From Bifidobacterium erythrocebi (GTDB lineage: Bacteria; Actinomycetota; Actinomycetes; Actinomycetales; Bifidobacteriaceae), in NCBI RefSeq assembly GCF_012932675.1, contig NZ_JAAIIF010000008.1:1-64000 (forward strand): 64,000 nucleotides of DNA. Direction: 5' to 3'. Below are positions 7,930-16,238 of this stretch, piece after piece (the first letter of the stretch is position 1; every line of letters begins with the position of its first letter). The notes below the pieces were generated by a model. The model saw only the letters and a program-made list of their open reading frames with translations. It did not search any database and had not been told where the DNA came from. A program made the position numbers and the translations under genes.

Positions 7930-8580
7930 ATGACAACGGTATTGGTGACCGGCTTCGACCCCTTCGGCGGCGAAAGCGTCAACCCGGCCTATGAGGCCGT
8001 GAAGCTGCTGCCCGACGAGATCGCCGGCGCACGCATCGTGAAGATGGAGATCCCGACGGTGTTCACGCGCAGCGCCGAAGTGGTCGAGGAGGCGATCACC
8101 CGCGAGCATCCCGACATCGTCATCAGCGTCGGCCAGGCCGGCGGCCGCAGCGCGCTCACCATCGAGAAGGTGGCCATCAACCTCGCCGAGGCCCGCATCC
8201 CCGACAACGACGGCGAACAGCCGCTGGACGCCCCGCTGCGCGAGGACGGCGACACCGCCTACTTCGCGACAGTGCCGGTCAAGGCCATGGTCGAGAACGT
8301 GCGCAGCCACGGACTGCCCGCATTCGTGTCCTACACCGCGGGCACGTTCGTGTGCAACAGCGTGATGTACAACGTGCTGTATCTGCTGGACCGCAAGTTC
8401 CCGGGCGTCCGCGGCGGTTTCATCCACGTCCCGTACGCGTCCGAGCAGGTGGTAGGCAAGCCGAACGGCACGCCGTTCATGCCGCTGCCGGATATGGCGA
8501 AGGCCCTGGAATACGCCATCGAGGCCGCCGTGAACGGCACGGAAAGCGTTTCCGGAAGCGCGATGGGAAGCCTTCACTAA
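7930..8580 (+). CDS. pcp: Pyroglutamyl-peptidase I
   Basis: This 216-residue cytosolic cysteine peptidase (family C15) removes N-terminal 5-oxoproline from peptides. The N-terminal signature [20 protein letters not shown] is diagnostic. The catalytic triad is seen as Glu in the [11 protein letters not shown] region, Cys in [14 protein letters not shown] (about residue 142) and His in GGFIHVPY (about residue 165). It is the third gene of the DUF969-DUF979 cluster, with AAGGAAA about 13 bases before the ATG. Confidence 0.95.
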   Translation: MTTVLVTGFDPFGGESVNPAYEAVKLLPDEIAGARIVKMEIPTVFTRSAEVVEEAITREHPDIVISVGQAGGRSALTIEKVAINLAEARIPDNDGEQPLDAPLREDGDTAYFATVPVKAMVENVRSHGLPAFVSYTAGTFVCNSVMYNVLYLLDRKFPGVRGGFIHVPYASEQVVGKPNGTPFMPLPDMAKALEYAIEAAVNGTESVSGSAMGSLH

Positions 8581-8632
8581 GAAGCTGGCCGGTATTGGCA
8601 GGGGTTCGTTCCCGCCGATCCGGCCATAACCG

Positions 8633-8690
8633 AATGCGAGGCGCCGGCCCGCACCCCGCCGAATGGGGGAGCGGGCCGGCGCCTCGCATT
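8633..8690. terminator. Strong bidirectional hairpin between pcp and the HAD gene
   Basis: The 20-base perfect arms (8633-8652 and 8671-8690) begin aatgcgaggcgccggcccgc and surround an 18-base loop. They are followed by ttgct on the plus strand. The hairpin lies between two converging genes and probably stops both. Confidence 0.8.
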
Positions 8691-8737
8691 TTGCTGCGGC
8701 CGATTGCGCGGTATCGTATCGCACCGCGCGGTGCGGG

Positions 8738-9541
8738 TCAGAGGATGCCGAAATGCCGCAGCGCGTTCATGATGCCGTCATGATCCACGTCGTCGGTCAC
8801 ATAGTCGGCCACGCGCTTGGGCTCCTCGGTGGCGTTGCCCATGGCCACGCCGATGCCGGTGTATTCCAGCATGTCCACATCGTTGCCGCCGTCGCCGAAG
8901 GAGATTGTCTGGCTGCGGTCCCATCCGTAATGGTTCAGGAAGCGTTCGATGCCCTGCGCCTTGCCGCCGTCTCCTGCGATCAGATCCACGAAATCGGGGT
9001 GCCAGCGCACGCCGCGCACGTTGGGGCACAGGGCCACGAGCTCGGCTTCGGTGCGTTCATCGATGTACGGGCTGATCTGGAACGTCTCATGCGTGCGCGT
9101 GCGTTCGCGCGGGTCGTCGAAGTAGACCTTGGGCGCGGTCTTGCCGAGGCTGCGCCAGGTGCCGTCCAGTATCTCATTGGAATGGTTGAAGTAGACGTAG
9201 TCGGATTCGCAGAAATCGGAGACGACGCTCGGATGCGCGTCCAGCCAGTCGAGGATGACGGCGACATCGGCATCGGCAAGCGGGCGCTTGTCCAGAAAAC
9301 CGTTGTCGTCGACGCAGTACTGGCCGTTGAGGCCGACGATGCCGTCGAATTTCACGGGGATGGTATCGAGCACGACGCTCATGACGGACGGCGCGCGCCC
9401 CGAGCAGATGAACAGCTTCACGCCCTTGCTCCGAAGCTGCCGCAGGGCCTCGATGGTCGACTCGGGCACGATGTGCGTCACGAAGCTGGTCAGCGTGCCG
9501 TCGATGTCGAAGAATGCCGCCTTGATATCGGTCGAAGTCAT
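8738..9541 (-). CDS. Cof-type HAD-superfamily phosphatase
   Basis: This 267-residue protein carries HAD motif I DIDGTLTS (about residues 11-18), motif II in FICSGRAP and motif IV as FGDGGNDVDMLE. GVAMGNATEEPKRVADYVT follows near the end, as in the Cof/YbjI group of sugar-phosphate or FMN phosphatases. The ATG at 9541 is preceded by GAAAGG; an in-frame GTG at 9556 has no better site. It stands alone, converging with pcp. The substrate cannot be read from the sequence. Confidence 0.9.
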   Translation of the reverse strand: MTSTDIKAAFFDIDGTLTSFVTHIVPESTIEALRQLRSKGVKLFICSGRAPSVMSVVLDTIPVKFDGIVGLNGQYCVDDNGFLDKRPLADADVAVILDWLDAHPSVVSDFCESDYVYFNHSNEILDGTWRSLGKTAPKVYFDDPRERTRTHETFQISPYIDERTEAELVALCPNVRGVRWHPDFVDLIAGDGGKAQGIERFLNHYGWDRSQTISFGDGGNDVDMLEYTGIGVAMGNATEEPKRVADYVTDDVDHDGIMNALRHFGIL

Positions 9542-9845
9542 GAACTCGCCTTTCACATGATCGCGAATACGTTGCCGTGCAACATTCTACGGGCAGGCGG
9601 GGGAGCGAAGCGCGTAAGCGATGGCATTTTCGTCCGCGGAACATGGACGATCGTGCATGCGCGCCCATACGCGGCATTGCGGCGATTGAACACGGGCTAT
9701 AACGAACGCCGATAGGCCAATTCGGCGTTTTCGCCGAGTCCGGGGCCGAACGTCGTTTATGGTGGGACACGGCAATGTTCGGCGGGCGTGAGTCGAGAAC
9801 ACGCACATGCCGGACGACACATGTTCATGAGAGAGGAAAAGAACC

Positions 9846-10811
9846 ATGACTCAGGAAGCTCCCCAGCCGGTGAACGGCGACGAGCCGGTGCGCGTGAACC
9901 ACACCGCACGCAACATCATCATCGCCGTGGTCGTGATCGCGCTGATCGCGGTCGGCGCGTTCTTCGGCGTCCGCGCATTCAACAGCGGCAAGACCGGCGA
10001 GAAGGGTACCAAGAACAACCCGGTGAAGATCGGCGTCGTGGGCGCCACCGATCCGCAGTGGGTCGAATTCAAGAAGCAGGCCGAAAAGCAGAACCTGTAC
10101 GTCGACATCGTCGACTTCCAGGACTACACTTCCGAGAACCCCGCCGTCGACACCGGCGAGCTCGACATCAACGAGTTCCAGCACCTGCTGTACCTCGCCA
10201 ACTACAACGTCAAGAACAACAAGGATCTGCAGCCGATCGGCGGCGTGGCCATCTACCCGCTGGGCGTCTACTCCAGCAAGTACAAGAACATCAAGGACAT
10301 CCCGGCCGGCACCACCGTCGCCATCCCGAACGACGAGACCAACCAGGCCCGCGCCATCGGCGTGCTGAAGGCCGCCGGACTGGTCACGCTCAAGGGCGAC
10401 TGGACCGCGTTCAGCACCCCGCAGGACATCGACACCGCCAAGTCCAAGGTGAAGGTGACCCCGCTGAAGGCCGAACAAGTCGCCAACTCCCTCAAGGACC
10501 CGCAGGTCTCCGCCGGCGTGATCAACAACGACTACGTCTCCGATGCAGGTCTCAAGCCCACCGACGCCATCTATCAGGACAACGCCGAATCCGAAGAGGC
10601 CCACCCGTACATCAACGTCTTCGTCACCCGCAAGGGCGACGTGAACAACGAGGTCTACAAGAAGGTCGTCAAGATCTTCCAGACCAAGAGCGTGCTCGAC
10701 AAGCTGCAGGAGAACTCCGGCGGCACCGCGGTGTACGCGAACAAGTTCACCCCCGCGCAGCTGCAAAGCTACCTGGCCGATATCCAGAAGGACGCCAAGT
10801 CCGCCAAGTAA
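9846..10811 (+). CDS. metQ: Methionine ABC transporter substrate-binding protein (NlpA/MetQ family)
   Basis: This is a 321-residue member of the NlpA lipoprotein family. A signal-anchor-like segment (NIIIAVVVIALIAVGAFFGV, about residues 20-39) replaces the usual lipobox cysteine, so the protein seems tethered by an uncleaved helix. The mature part has family motifs (KIGVVGATDPQWVEFKKQAE, DINEFQHLLYL, AGVINNDYV). It is followed by the matching ATPase and permease genes. The family binds D/L-methionine or methionine derivatives outside the membrane. Confidence 0.9.
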   Translation: MTQEAPQPVNGDEPVRVNHTARNIIIAVVVIALIAVGAFFGVRAFNSGKTGEKGTKNNPVKIGVVGATDPQWVEFKKQAEKQNLYVDIVDFQDYTSENPAVDTGELDINEFQHLLYLANYNVKNNKDLQPIGGVAIYPLGVYSSKYKNIKDIPAGTTVAIPNDETNQARAIGVLKAAGLVTLKGDWTAFSTPQDIDTAKSKVKVTPLKAEQVANSLKDPQVSAGVINNDYVSDAGLKPTDAIYQDNAESEEAHPYINVFVTRKGDVNNEVYKKVVKIFQTKSVLDKLQENSGGTAVYANKFTPAQLQSYLADIQKDAKSAK

Positions 10812-10826
10812 GGATCGGCACGGCAT

Positions 10827-10864
10827 GCGAGCGCCCTCTCCTCAAGCCAGGACAGGGCGCTCGC
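10827..10864 (+). terminator. Hairpin between metQ and metN
   Basis: The arms gcgagcgccct and agggcgctcgc (11 bases) surround a 16-base loop, with no U-tract. It lies just past the metQ stop. It could weaken read-through into metN, so the binding protein would be made in excess, or it could stabilise the metQ transcript end. Confidence 0.55.
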
Positions 10865-10938
10865 GCATATCACGGCATTCGACAAGGTGTGGTTGTAAGT
10901 TCTACAACGGCGTGAAATAGCTGAATGAAAGTGACGGT

Positions 10939-12057
10939 ATGACAGAGCAAACTCCCATCATCTCCTTCGACCATGTGGTCAAGGAATTCAAACAGGCGGG
11001 CAAGGCCGCGAAGACCACCAGGGCGGTGGACGATGTGACCCTGACCATCAACGAGGGCGACATTTTCGGCATCATCGGGTACTCCGGCGCCGGCAAGTCC
11101 ACGCTGGTGCGTCTGATCAATGCGCTGGAGAAGCCGACGTCCGGCAGGGTCACGGTGCTCGGCACCGAGGTTTCGGCGCTTGGCGAGGCCAAGTTGCGTC
11201 CCATCCGTCAGAAGATCGGCATGATCTTCCAGCAGTTCAACCTGTTCTCCACGAAGACCGTGGCACAGAACATCGCCTACCCGCTGAAGCTGGACCATTG
11301 GCGCAAGGACTACCAGAACAGGCGCGTCAAGCAGCTGCTGGAGTTCGTGGGGCTGAGCGAGCACGCGAACAAGTACCCGTCGCAGCTTTCCGGCGGCCAG
11401 AAGCAGCGTGTCGGCATCGCCCGCGCGCTGGCCACCAATCCGAAGATCCTGCTGGCCGACGAGGCCACCAGCGCCCTGGATCCGGAGACCACCACCGAGG
11501 TGCTGTCGCTGCTCAAGCGCGTGAACGAGGAACTGGGCATCACCATCGTGGTGATCACGCACCAGATGAACGTGGTGCAGCAGATCGCCAACCGCGTGGC
11601 CGTGATGAGCTCCGGCAAGGTCGTGGAGCAGGGCAACGTGTACGACGTGTTCGCCGCGCCGCGCCAGCAGGTCACGAAGCGCTTCATCGCCACCGCGTTG
11701 AACGGCGTGCCCGAACGCTCCCGCGTGGAGCGCATGCACGAGCAGTGGCCAGGCCGGTTGGTCACGGTGCTGATCCGTCAGCACGACGTGACCGGCGACG
11801 ACGGCGTCGTCACCGCATCCGGGCAGAACATTTCGCAGCTCATCGCCAAGCATGGCATTGACAGCAGCCTGCTGTACGGAGGCATCGACACGGTGAAGGG
11901 ATCGGCCATCGGCGCGGTCACCTACGAGTTCAGGGGAGACGGCGTCGAGGCGTTCCTCGCCGAGCTGCAGCAGAACAGCGACATCGTGGATTTCGGCACC
12001 GCCGCGAATCCGGTCCCGTATGAGCAGGCCGTGGCACGCGACGGCCAGGACGCATGA
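10939..12057 (+). CDS. metN: Methionine ABC transporter ATP-binding protein
   Basis: This 372-residue ABC ATPase has Walker A GYSGAGKS, signature LSGGQKQR and Walker B ILLADEATSALD. The C-terminal ~90 residues form the NIL domain that binds methionine and shuts down transport in MetN proteins. It sits between metQ and metI. Its TGA overlaps an in-frame ATG of the permease frame. Confidence 0.94.
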   Translation: MTEQTPIISFDHVVKEFKQAGKAAKTTRAVDDVTLTINEGDIFGIIGYSGAGKSTLVRLINALEKPTSGRVTVLGTEVSALGEAKLRPIRQKIGMIFQQFNLFSTKTVAQNIAYPLKLDHWRKDYQNRRVKQLLEFVGLSEHANKYPSQLSGGQKQRVGIARALATNPKILLADEATSALDPETTTEVLSLLKRVNEELGITIVVITHQMNVVQQIANRVAVMSSGKVVEQGNVYDVFAAPRQQVTKRFIATALNGVPERSRVERMHEQWPGRLVTVLIRQHDVTGDDGVVTASGQNISQLIAKHGIDSSLLYGGIDTVKGSAIGAVTYEFRGDGVEAFLAELQQNSDIVDFGTAANPVPYEQAVARDGQDA

Positions 12058-12068
12058 GAGGAGAGGCA

Positions 12069-12749
12069 ATGACGATCACACTTGCAAGCCGCAGCGACTG
12101 GAGCGTCCTGCGCCCGCTGCTGTTCCAATCCATAGGCCAGACGCTCGAAATGGTGCTGGTCACGCTCGTCGTCGGCGGTTTCCTTGGTCTGGTCCTGGGC
12201 GTGGTGCTGTACGGCACGCGCCCCGGCAACCTGTTCGAGAACGCCGTGGTGTACCGCATCCTGGACATCATCGTGAACATCATCCGCCCGATCCCGTTCA
12301 TCATCTTCCTCGCGGCCATGCAGCCGCTGACCATCAAGGTGGTGGGCACCTCCATCGGCACCATGGCGGCCATCTTCCCCATGGTGGTGATGTGCACCGT
12401 CGCCACGTCGCGACTCGTCGAGCAGAACCTCGTCCCCGTCGACCCGGGCATCATCGAGGCCGCACGCTCCATGGGCGCCTCCAAGTTCACCATCGTGCGC
12501 ACCGTGCTCATCCCCGAGGCGTTGGCACCGCTCATCCTCGCCTACGCCTTCCTGTTCATCAGCGTGCTCGACATGTCCGCCATGGCGGGCTACATCGGAG
12601 GCGGTGGCCTCGGTAACTTCGCCATCGCCTACGGCTACCAGAAGTTCGACCAGACCGTGACCTGGACAGCGGTGATCATCATGATCGTGCTCGTCCAGGT
12701 GGTGCAGGGCATCGCCAACTCGGTGGCCAAGCACCTGCTCAAGCGCTGA
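12069..12749 (+). CDS. metI: Methionine ABC transporter permease
   Basis: This 226-residue inner-membrane protein has five hydrophobic segments and the EAA-like loop EAARSMGASKFTIVRTVLIPEA that docks onto MetN. The ATG at 12069 follows AGGAGAGG; an earlier ATG at 12054 overlaps the metN stop (ATGA) and is possible. It forms the membrane part of the MetQNI importer. Confidence 0.93.
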   Translation: MTITLASRSDWSVLRPLLFQSIGQTLEMVLVTLVVGGFLGLVLGVVLYGTRPGNLFENAVVYRILDIIVNIIRPIPFIIFLAAMQPLTIKVVGTSIGTMAAIFPMVVMCTVATSRLVEQNLVPVDPGIIEAARSMGASKFTIVRTVLIPEALAPLILAYAFLFISVLDMSAMAGYIGGGGLGNFAIAYGYQKFDQTVTWTAVIIMIVLVQVVQGIANSVAKHLLKR

Positions 12750-12761
12750 CGCAACACCCAC

Positions 12762-12787
12762 TCTGGCTCCCCGCAACGGGAGCCAGA
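12762..12787 (+). terminator. Terminator hairpin after metI
   Basis: The 10-base arms tctggctccc and gggagccaga enclose a 6-base loop. Only atcatatt follows, so the U-tract is weak. Confidence 0.6.
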
Positions 12788-12893
12788 ATCATATTCCACA
12801 CTTCGCGCGCGTCCAGCCACCCGCCGCCGGCATATCGGCGGCGACGGATCGGGCGCGCCCGGCAACCATCCACTACAGAAATCAGGAACCATC

Positions 12894-14042
12894 ATGAGCG
12901 AACACATCGAAATCACACCGGAACTGACGGCAATCCGCCACTACCTGCACGAGCACCCCGAACGCAGCTTCCAGGAGCACGCCACCACCGCATACCTCGC
13001 CGACCAGCTGCGCGCCCACGGCATCGAAGTGCTCGACACCCCGCTGGAGACGGGCCTCGTCGGGCTAATCGAGGGCAGCAAGCCCGGCCCGCGCATCGCG
13101 CTGCGCGCCGACATCGACGGACTGCCCATCCAGGAGAACACCGGACTGGAATTCAGCTCCAAGAACGACGGCACGATGCACGGCTGCGGCCACGACCTGC
13201 ATATGAGCTTCCTGCTGGGCGCGGCCTTCTGGCTGGCCGACCACCGCGACCGCATCGCCGGATCGATCAAGATCCTGTTCCAGCCGGCCGAAGAGACCGG
13301 ACGCGGCGCACGCTACGTGATCAAATCCGGCGTCGTCGATGACGTGGACGCCATCATCGGCACCCACAACAACCCCGATTACGCCCCCGGCCAGGTCGCC
13401 GTCGGCGTCGAACCCATGATGGCCGGCTGCGTGGAATTCCACGTGAACCTCCACGCCGAAGGCACCCACGCCGGCTACCCGCACATGGGCACCGGCCCGC
13501 TGGAGGCGCTCGCCTCCATGATCCTGAGCCTGCAGACCATCGTGAGCCGCAACACGAGCCCGTTCCACCCGCTGGTGCTCTCCATCACCGAAGTGCACGG
13601 CGGCGACGTATGGAACGTGGTCCCCGCCGAAGCCGGCTTCATGGGCACGGTGCGCTACTTCTACAAGGAGGACGGCCAGCTCGCCGAACGCCGCTTCCGA
13701 CAGCAGGTCGAATCCATCGCTGCCGGATACGGCATCACCGCCGACATCGACTGGGACGACTTCCAGGACCCGATGGTCTCCGACCCGGACCTGGCCAAGA
13801 TCGTGGCCGCGGACGTGCCCGGCTACGCCGACCTCCAGCCGATCCACCCGTCCATGGCAGGCGAGGACTTCGCCGAATTCGCCAAGGTGACCCGCCCGGT
13901 GTTCGCCTTCATCGGCTCCAACGGCACGCCCGACCACCACGACTGGCACAGCCCGCAGTTCGTCGGCTTCGACGAGGCGCTGCAGGCCGGCGCGGAGTTC
14001 TACGTCAACGCGGCCCTGCGCCTGCTCGACGAACTCGCCTGA
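12894..14042 (+). CDS. M20-family amidohydrolase (N-acyl-amino-acid deacylase type)
   Basis: This 382-residue zinc hydrolase has metal-binding and catalytic motifs: ALRADIDGLPIQE, HGCGHDLHMSFLLGAA, FQPAEETGRGA, the central dimerisation lid (GTHAGYPHMGTGP) and the late HPSMAGEDFAEF. This order is typical of the amidohydrolase/aminoacylase/hippurate hydrolase group. It follows the methionine importer with 144 bases between them. It may therefore release amino acids from N-acylated forms, for example N-acetylmethionine, but the substrate is only suggested by the neighbour. Confidence 0.88.
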   Translation: MSEHIEITPELTAIRHYLHEHPERSFQEHATTAYLADQLRAHGIEVLDTPLETGLVGLIEGSKPGPRIALRADIDGLPIQENTGLEFSSKNDGTMHGCGHDLHMSFLLGAAFWLADHRDRIAGSIKILFQPAEETGRGARYVIKSGVVDDVDAIIGTHNNPDYAPGQVAVGVEPMMAGCVEFHVNLHAEGTHAGYPHMGTGPLEALASMILSLQTIVSRNTSPFHPLVLSITEVHGGDVWNVVPAEAGFMGTVRYFYKEDGQLAERRFRQQVESIAAGYGITADIDWDDFQDPMVSDPDLAKIVAADVPGYADLQPIHPSMAGEDFAEFAKVTRPVFAFIGSNGTPDHHDWHSPQFVGFDEALQAGAEFYVNAALRLLDELA

Positions 14043-14081
14043 ACGTTCGGTCGTAGCACGACACGTCGTATGCTTACAGAC

Positions 14082-15779
14082 ATGACTGATATTCGCTTCG
14101 CACTCGCACAGATCGACACCTGCGTCGGCGACCTCGACGGCAACGCCGAAAAGGTCCTCCAATACGCGCGCAACGCCGCCGCCAACCATGCCAGGGTGGT
14201 GGCGTTCCCCGAGATGACGCTCACCGGCTATCCCATCGAGGATCTCGCGTTGCGCGCCACCTTCCGCACCGCCGCATGGAACAAGGCCAACTGGCTCGCC
14301 ACCGAACTCGAAGCCGACGGACTCGGCGACCTGTTCGTGGTCGTCGGCACGGTCGGCACCGACCGCGCGCACGGCAAGCCTCTCAACCGGCTCGTCGTAC
14401 TGCACGACGGCGTGGTATGGGCCGGCTACGACAAGCACTTCCTGCCCAACTACGGCGTATTCGACGAATTCCGCATCTTCACCCCGGGCGACAAGTCGGT
14501 GGTGCTCGACGTCGACGGCGTCAGGATCGGCGTGGCGATCTGCGAGGACATCTGGCAGGACGGCGGCCCCGTCGCCGAACTCGCGGAACGCGGCATCGAC
14601 GTGCTGCTGACCATCAACGGCTCGCCATACGAGGAGGGCAAGACCGACACCCGTCTCGCACTGGCGCGACGCCGCGCGGCCGAGGTCGGAGCACCGCTCA
14701 TCTACGTCAATCAGGTGGGCGGCCAGGACGACCTCGTCTTCGACGGCGGCAGCTTCGTGGTAGACTCCGACGGCACGCTGCTCGAGCGCTCGCCGATGTT
14801 CATGGAGGATCTGGCGTACATCAACCTCAACACGGCGGCGGACAAGCAGCTCGCCGGGCGCATCGCGGCCAAGCCGGACCCGGACGAGGAGGTGTACACC
14901 GCCTGCGTGCTCGGCCTGAAGGACTACATGGCCAAGAACCACTTCACCGGCGTGACGCTCGGCCTGTCCGGCGGCATCGACTCCGCCCTGGTCGCGGCCA
15001 TGGCGGCCGACGCGTGCGGCGGAAGCAACGTGCACGGCATCTCCATGCCGAGCATGTATTCCTCCGACGGCTCCAAGGACGACGCCGCCGACCTGGCGCG
15101 GAACCTCGGCGCTCATTACGACATCCAGCCGATCGAGCCGCTGTTCGAGGCATACCAGCATCAGCTGCATCTCGAAGGCGTGGCCGCCGAGAACCTCCAG
15201 GCGCGCATCCGCGGCGTGATCGTCATGGCGTACTCCAACGCGAAGGGCCTGCTGGCGGTCGCCACCGGCAACAAGTCCGAGCTCGCCTGCGGCTACTCCA
15301 CCATCTACGGCGACGCCGTGGGCGGCTATGCGCCGATCAAGGACCTGCTCAAGACCCGCGTGTGGGAACTGTCCCGCTGGCGCAACAAGGCCGCCGCCGA
15401 AGGCATGGGCATCGGCGGGCTGAAGATCGTGGGCAACGAGCGGGGGAGTGCCGGCGTCCCGTTGAAGGACGGCGTGATGATCCCCGTCAACTCGATCGAG
15501 AAGGCGCCGTCCGCCGAGCTGCGCCCCGGCCAGAAGGATTCGGACTCGCTGCCCGAATACGCGCTGCTCGACCAGGTGCTCGCCGCATACATCGAGAAGG
15601 CGCACGGGCGCGCCGACCTGCTGGCCGACGGCTTCGACGAGGCGACCGTGGACACGGTGATGCGCCTCGTGGACCGCGCCGAATGGAAACGCCGCCAGTA
15701 CCCGCTCGGACCGAAGGTGACCGCGCTGGCCTTCGGCCGCGACCGCAGGCTTCCCATCACCAGCGCGTTCAGGGAGTAA
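14082..15779 (+). CDS. nadE: Glutamine-dependent NAD+ synthetase
   Basis: This 565-residue two-domain enzyme makes NAD from deamido-NAD using glutamine nitrogen. The N-terminal nitrilase-like glutaminase has its Glu (FPEMTLTGYP), Lys (YDKHFLPNYGVFDE) and Cys (VAICEDIWQDGG). The C-terminal synthetase has the PP-loop LGLSGGIDSALVAAMAADA and ATGNKSELACGYSTIYGD. I chose the ATG at 14082 (MTDIRFALAQID) rather than 14070 because relatives start there. The small gene that follows begins 14 bases after its stop. Confidence 0.95.
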   Translation: MTDIRFALAQIDTCVGDLDGNAEKVLQYARNAAANHARVVAFPEMTLTGYPIEDLALRATFRTAAWNKANWLATELEADGLGDLFVVVGTVGTDRAHGKPLNRLVVLHDGVVWAGYDKHFLPNYGVFDEFRIFTPGDKSVVLDVDGVRIGVAICEDIWQDGGPVAELAERGIDVLLTINGSPYEEGKTDTRLALARRRAAEVGAPLIYVNQVGGQDDLVFDGGSFVVDSDGTLLERSPMFMEDLAYINLNTAADKQLAGRIAAKPDPDEEVYTACVLGLKDYMAKNHFTGVTLGLSGGIDSALVAAMAADACGGSNVHGISMPSMYSSDGSKDDAADLARNLGAHYDIQPIEPLFEAYQHQLHLEGVAAENLQARIRGVIVMAYSNAKGLLAVATGNKSELACGYSTIYGDAVGGYAPIKDLLKTRVWELSRWRNKAAAEGMGIGGLKIVGNERGSAGVPLKDGVMIPVNSIEKAPSAELRPGQKDSDSLPEYALLDQVLAAYIEKAHGRADLLADGFDEATVDTVMRLVDRAEWKRRQYPLGPKVTALAFGRDRRLPITSAFRE

Positions 15780-15793
15780 TGCAGGAGCAACGC

Positions 15794-15982
15794 ATGAGCG
15801 ACAAGAAATGGTATTTCAACATGGTCACCGGCGAGCCGGAACTCGGCCCGCTCTCACCGATCGACAGGCGCATGGGGCCCTACGAGAGCCGTGAGGACGC
15901 CATGAACGCGTGGAAGATCGTGCATGAGCGCAACCGTCGTTGGGAGGAACAGGACCGCAACTGGTCCGGCGGCGCCGACTGA
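15794..15982 (+). CDS. Small conserved actinobacterial protein (SPOR-domain-like, 62 aa)
   Basis: The protein MSDKKWYFNMVTGEPELG...RMGPYESREDAMNAW belongs to a small conserved family, about 60 residues long, often mislabelled "methionine aminopeptidase" in actinobacterial genomes. The W-Y-F-N...TGE start and the GPY.SREDA motif are its marks. A CAGGAG site precedes the ATG. It is probably co-transcribed with nadE. The function is unknown. Confidence 0.75.
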   Translation: MSDKKWYFNMVTGEPELGPLSPIDRRMGPYESREDAMNAWKIVHERNRRWEEQDRNWSGGAD

Positions 15983-16020
15983 TTCGAGCGCTTGGCCAAA
16001 ACCATATGGAACCCCTATAT

Positions 16021-16054
16021 CGTGCGGGGAGTCGGGAAACCGGCTCCCCGCACG
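16021..16054 (+). terminator. Hairpin after nadE and the small gene
   Basis: The arms cgtgcggggagtcgg and ccggctccccgcacg (one mismatch) surround a 4-base loop. It lies 38 bases after the stop and lacks a U-tract. Confidence 0.6.
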
Positions 16055-16125
16055 TCGGTATTCGGGGTGTCGCGAGGCGTTGCGCAGGCTTTGGAAACGG
16101 CGTTATTTGGCGGGCGGGGCGCAAA

Positions 16126-16143
16126 ATGTGAGATAGTTCACTT
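16126..16143. promoter_or_regulatory. Rex-like / CRP-like operator upstream of pflB
   Basis: TGTGA-gatagt-TCACT (16127-16142) is a near-perfect inverted repeat about 100 bases before the pflB start. The half-sites TGTGA-N6-TCAC match both the Rex redox-sensor box and the CRP-type box. Rex is the more fitting regulator of a formate-lyase gene, but this is inferred from the shape of the site. Confidence 0.45.
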
Positions 16144-16238
16144 CGCTATTTCGGGGTTTGCCCGCTGCGAGCCACTACACTGGTGGAAGTAGCGCGGCAT
16201 ACAGGAGTGCCGCCTCTAAGCAACACCAAGGAGTGGAT

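Noticed and set aside
5936-7982. Long minus-strand frames opposite the DUF969/DUF979 genes
   Set aside because: They are rich in His/Asp and have no domains; they mirror membrane-protein coding on the plus strand.
9590-9845. SAM riboswitch upstream of metQ
   Set aside because: I looked for the conserved core and pseudoknot of known SAM riboswitch classes and could not match them; only a small cggcgttttcgccg hairpin is present.
13065-15605. 846-codon minus-strand open frame opposite the M20 and nadE genes
   Set aside because: The composition (Val/Glu/Gly/His-rich) is that of an antisense frame, and nadE motifs are intact on the other strand.
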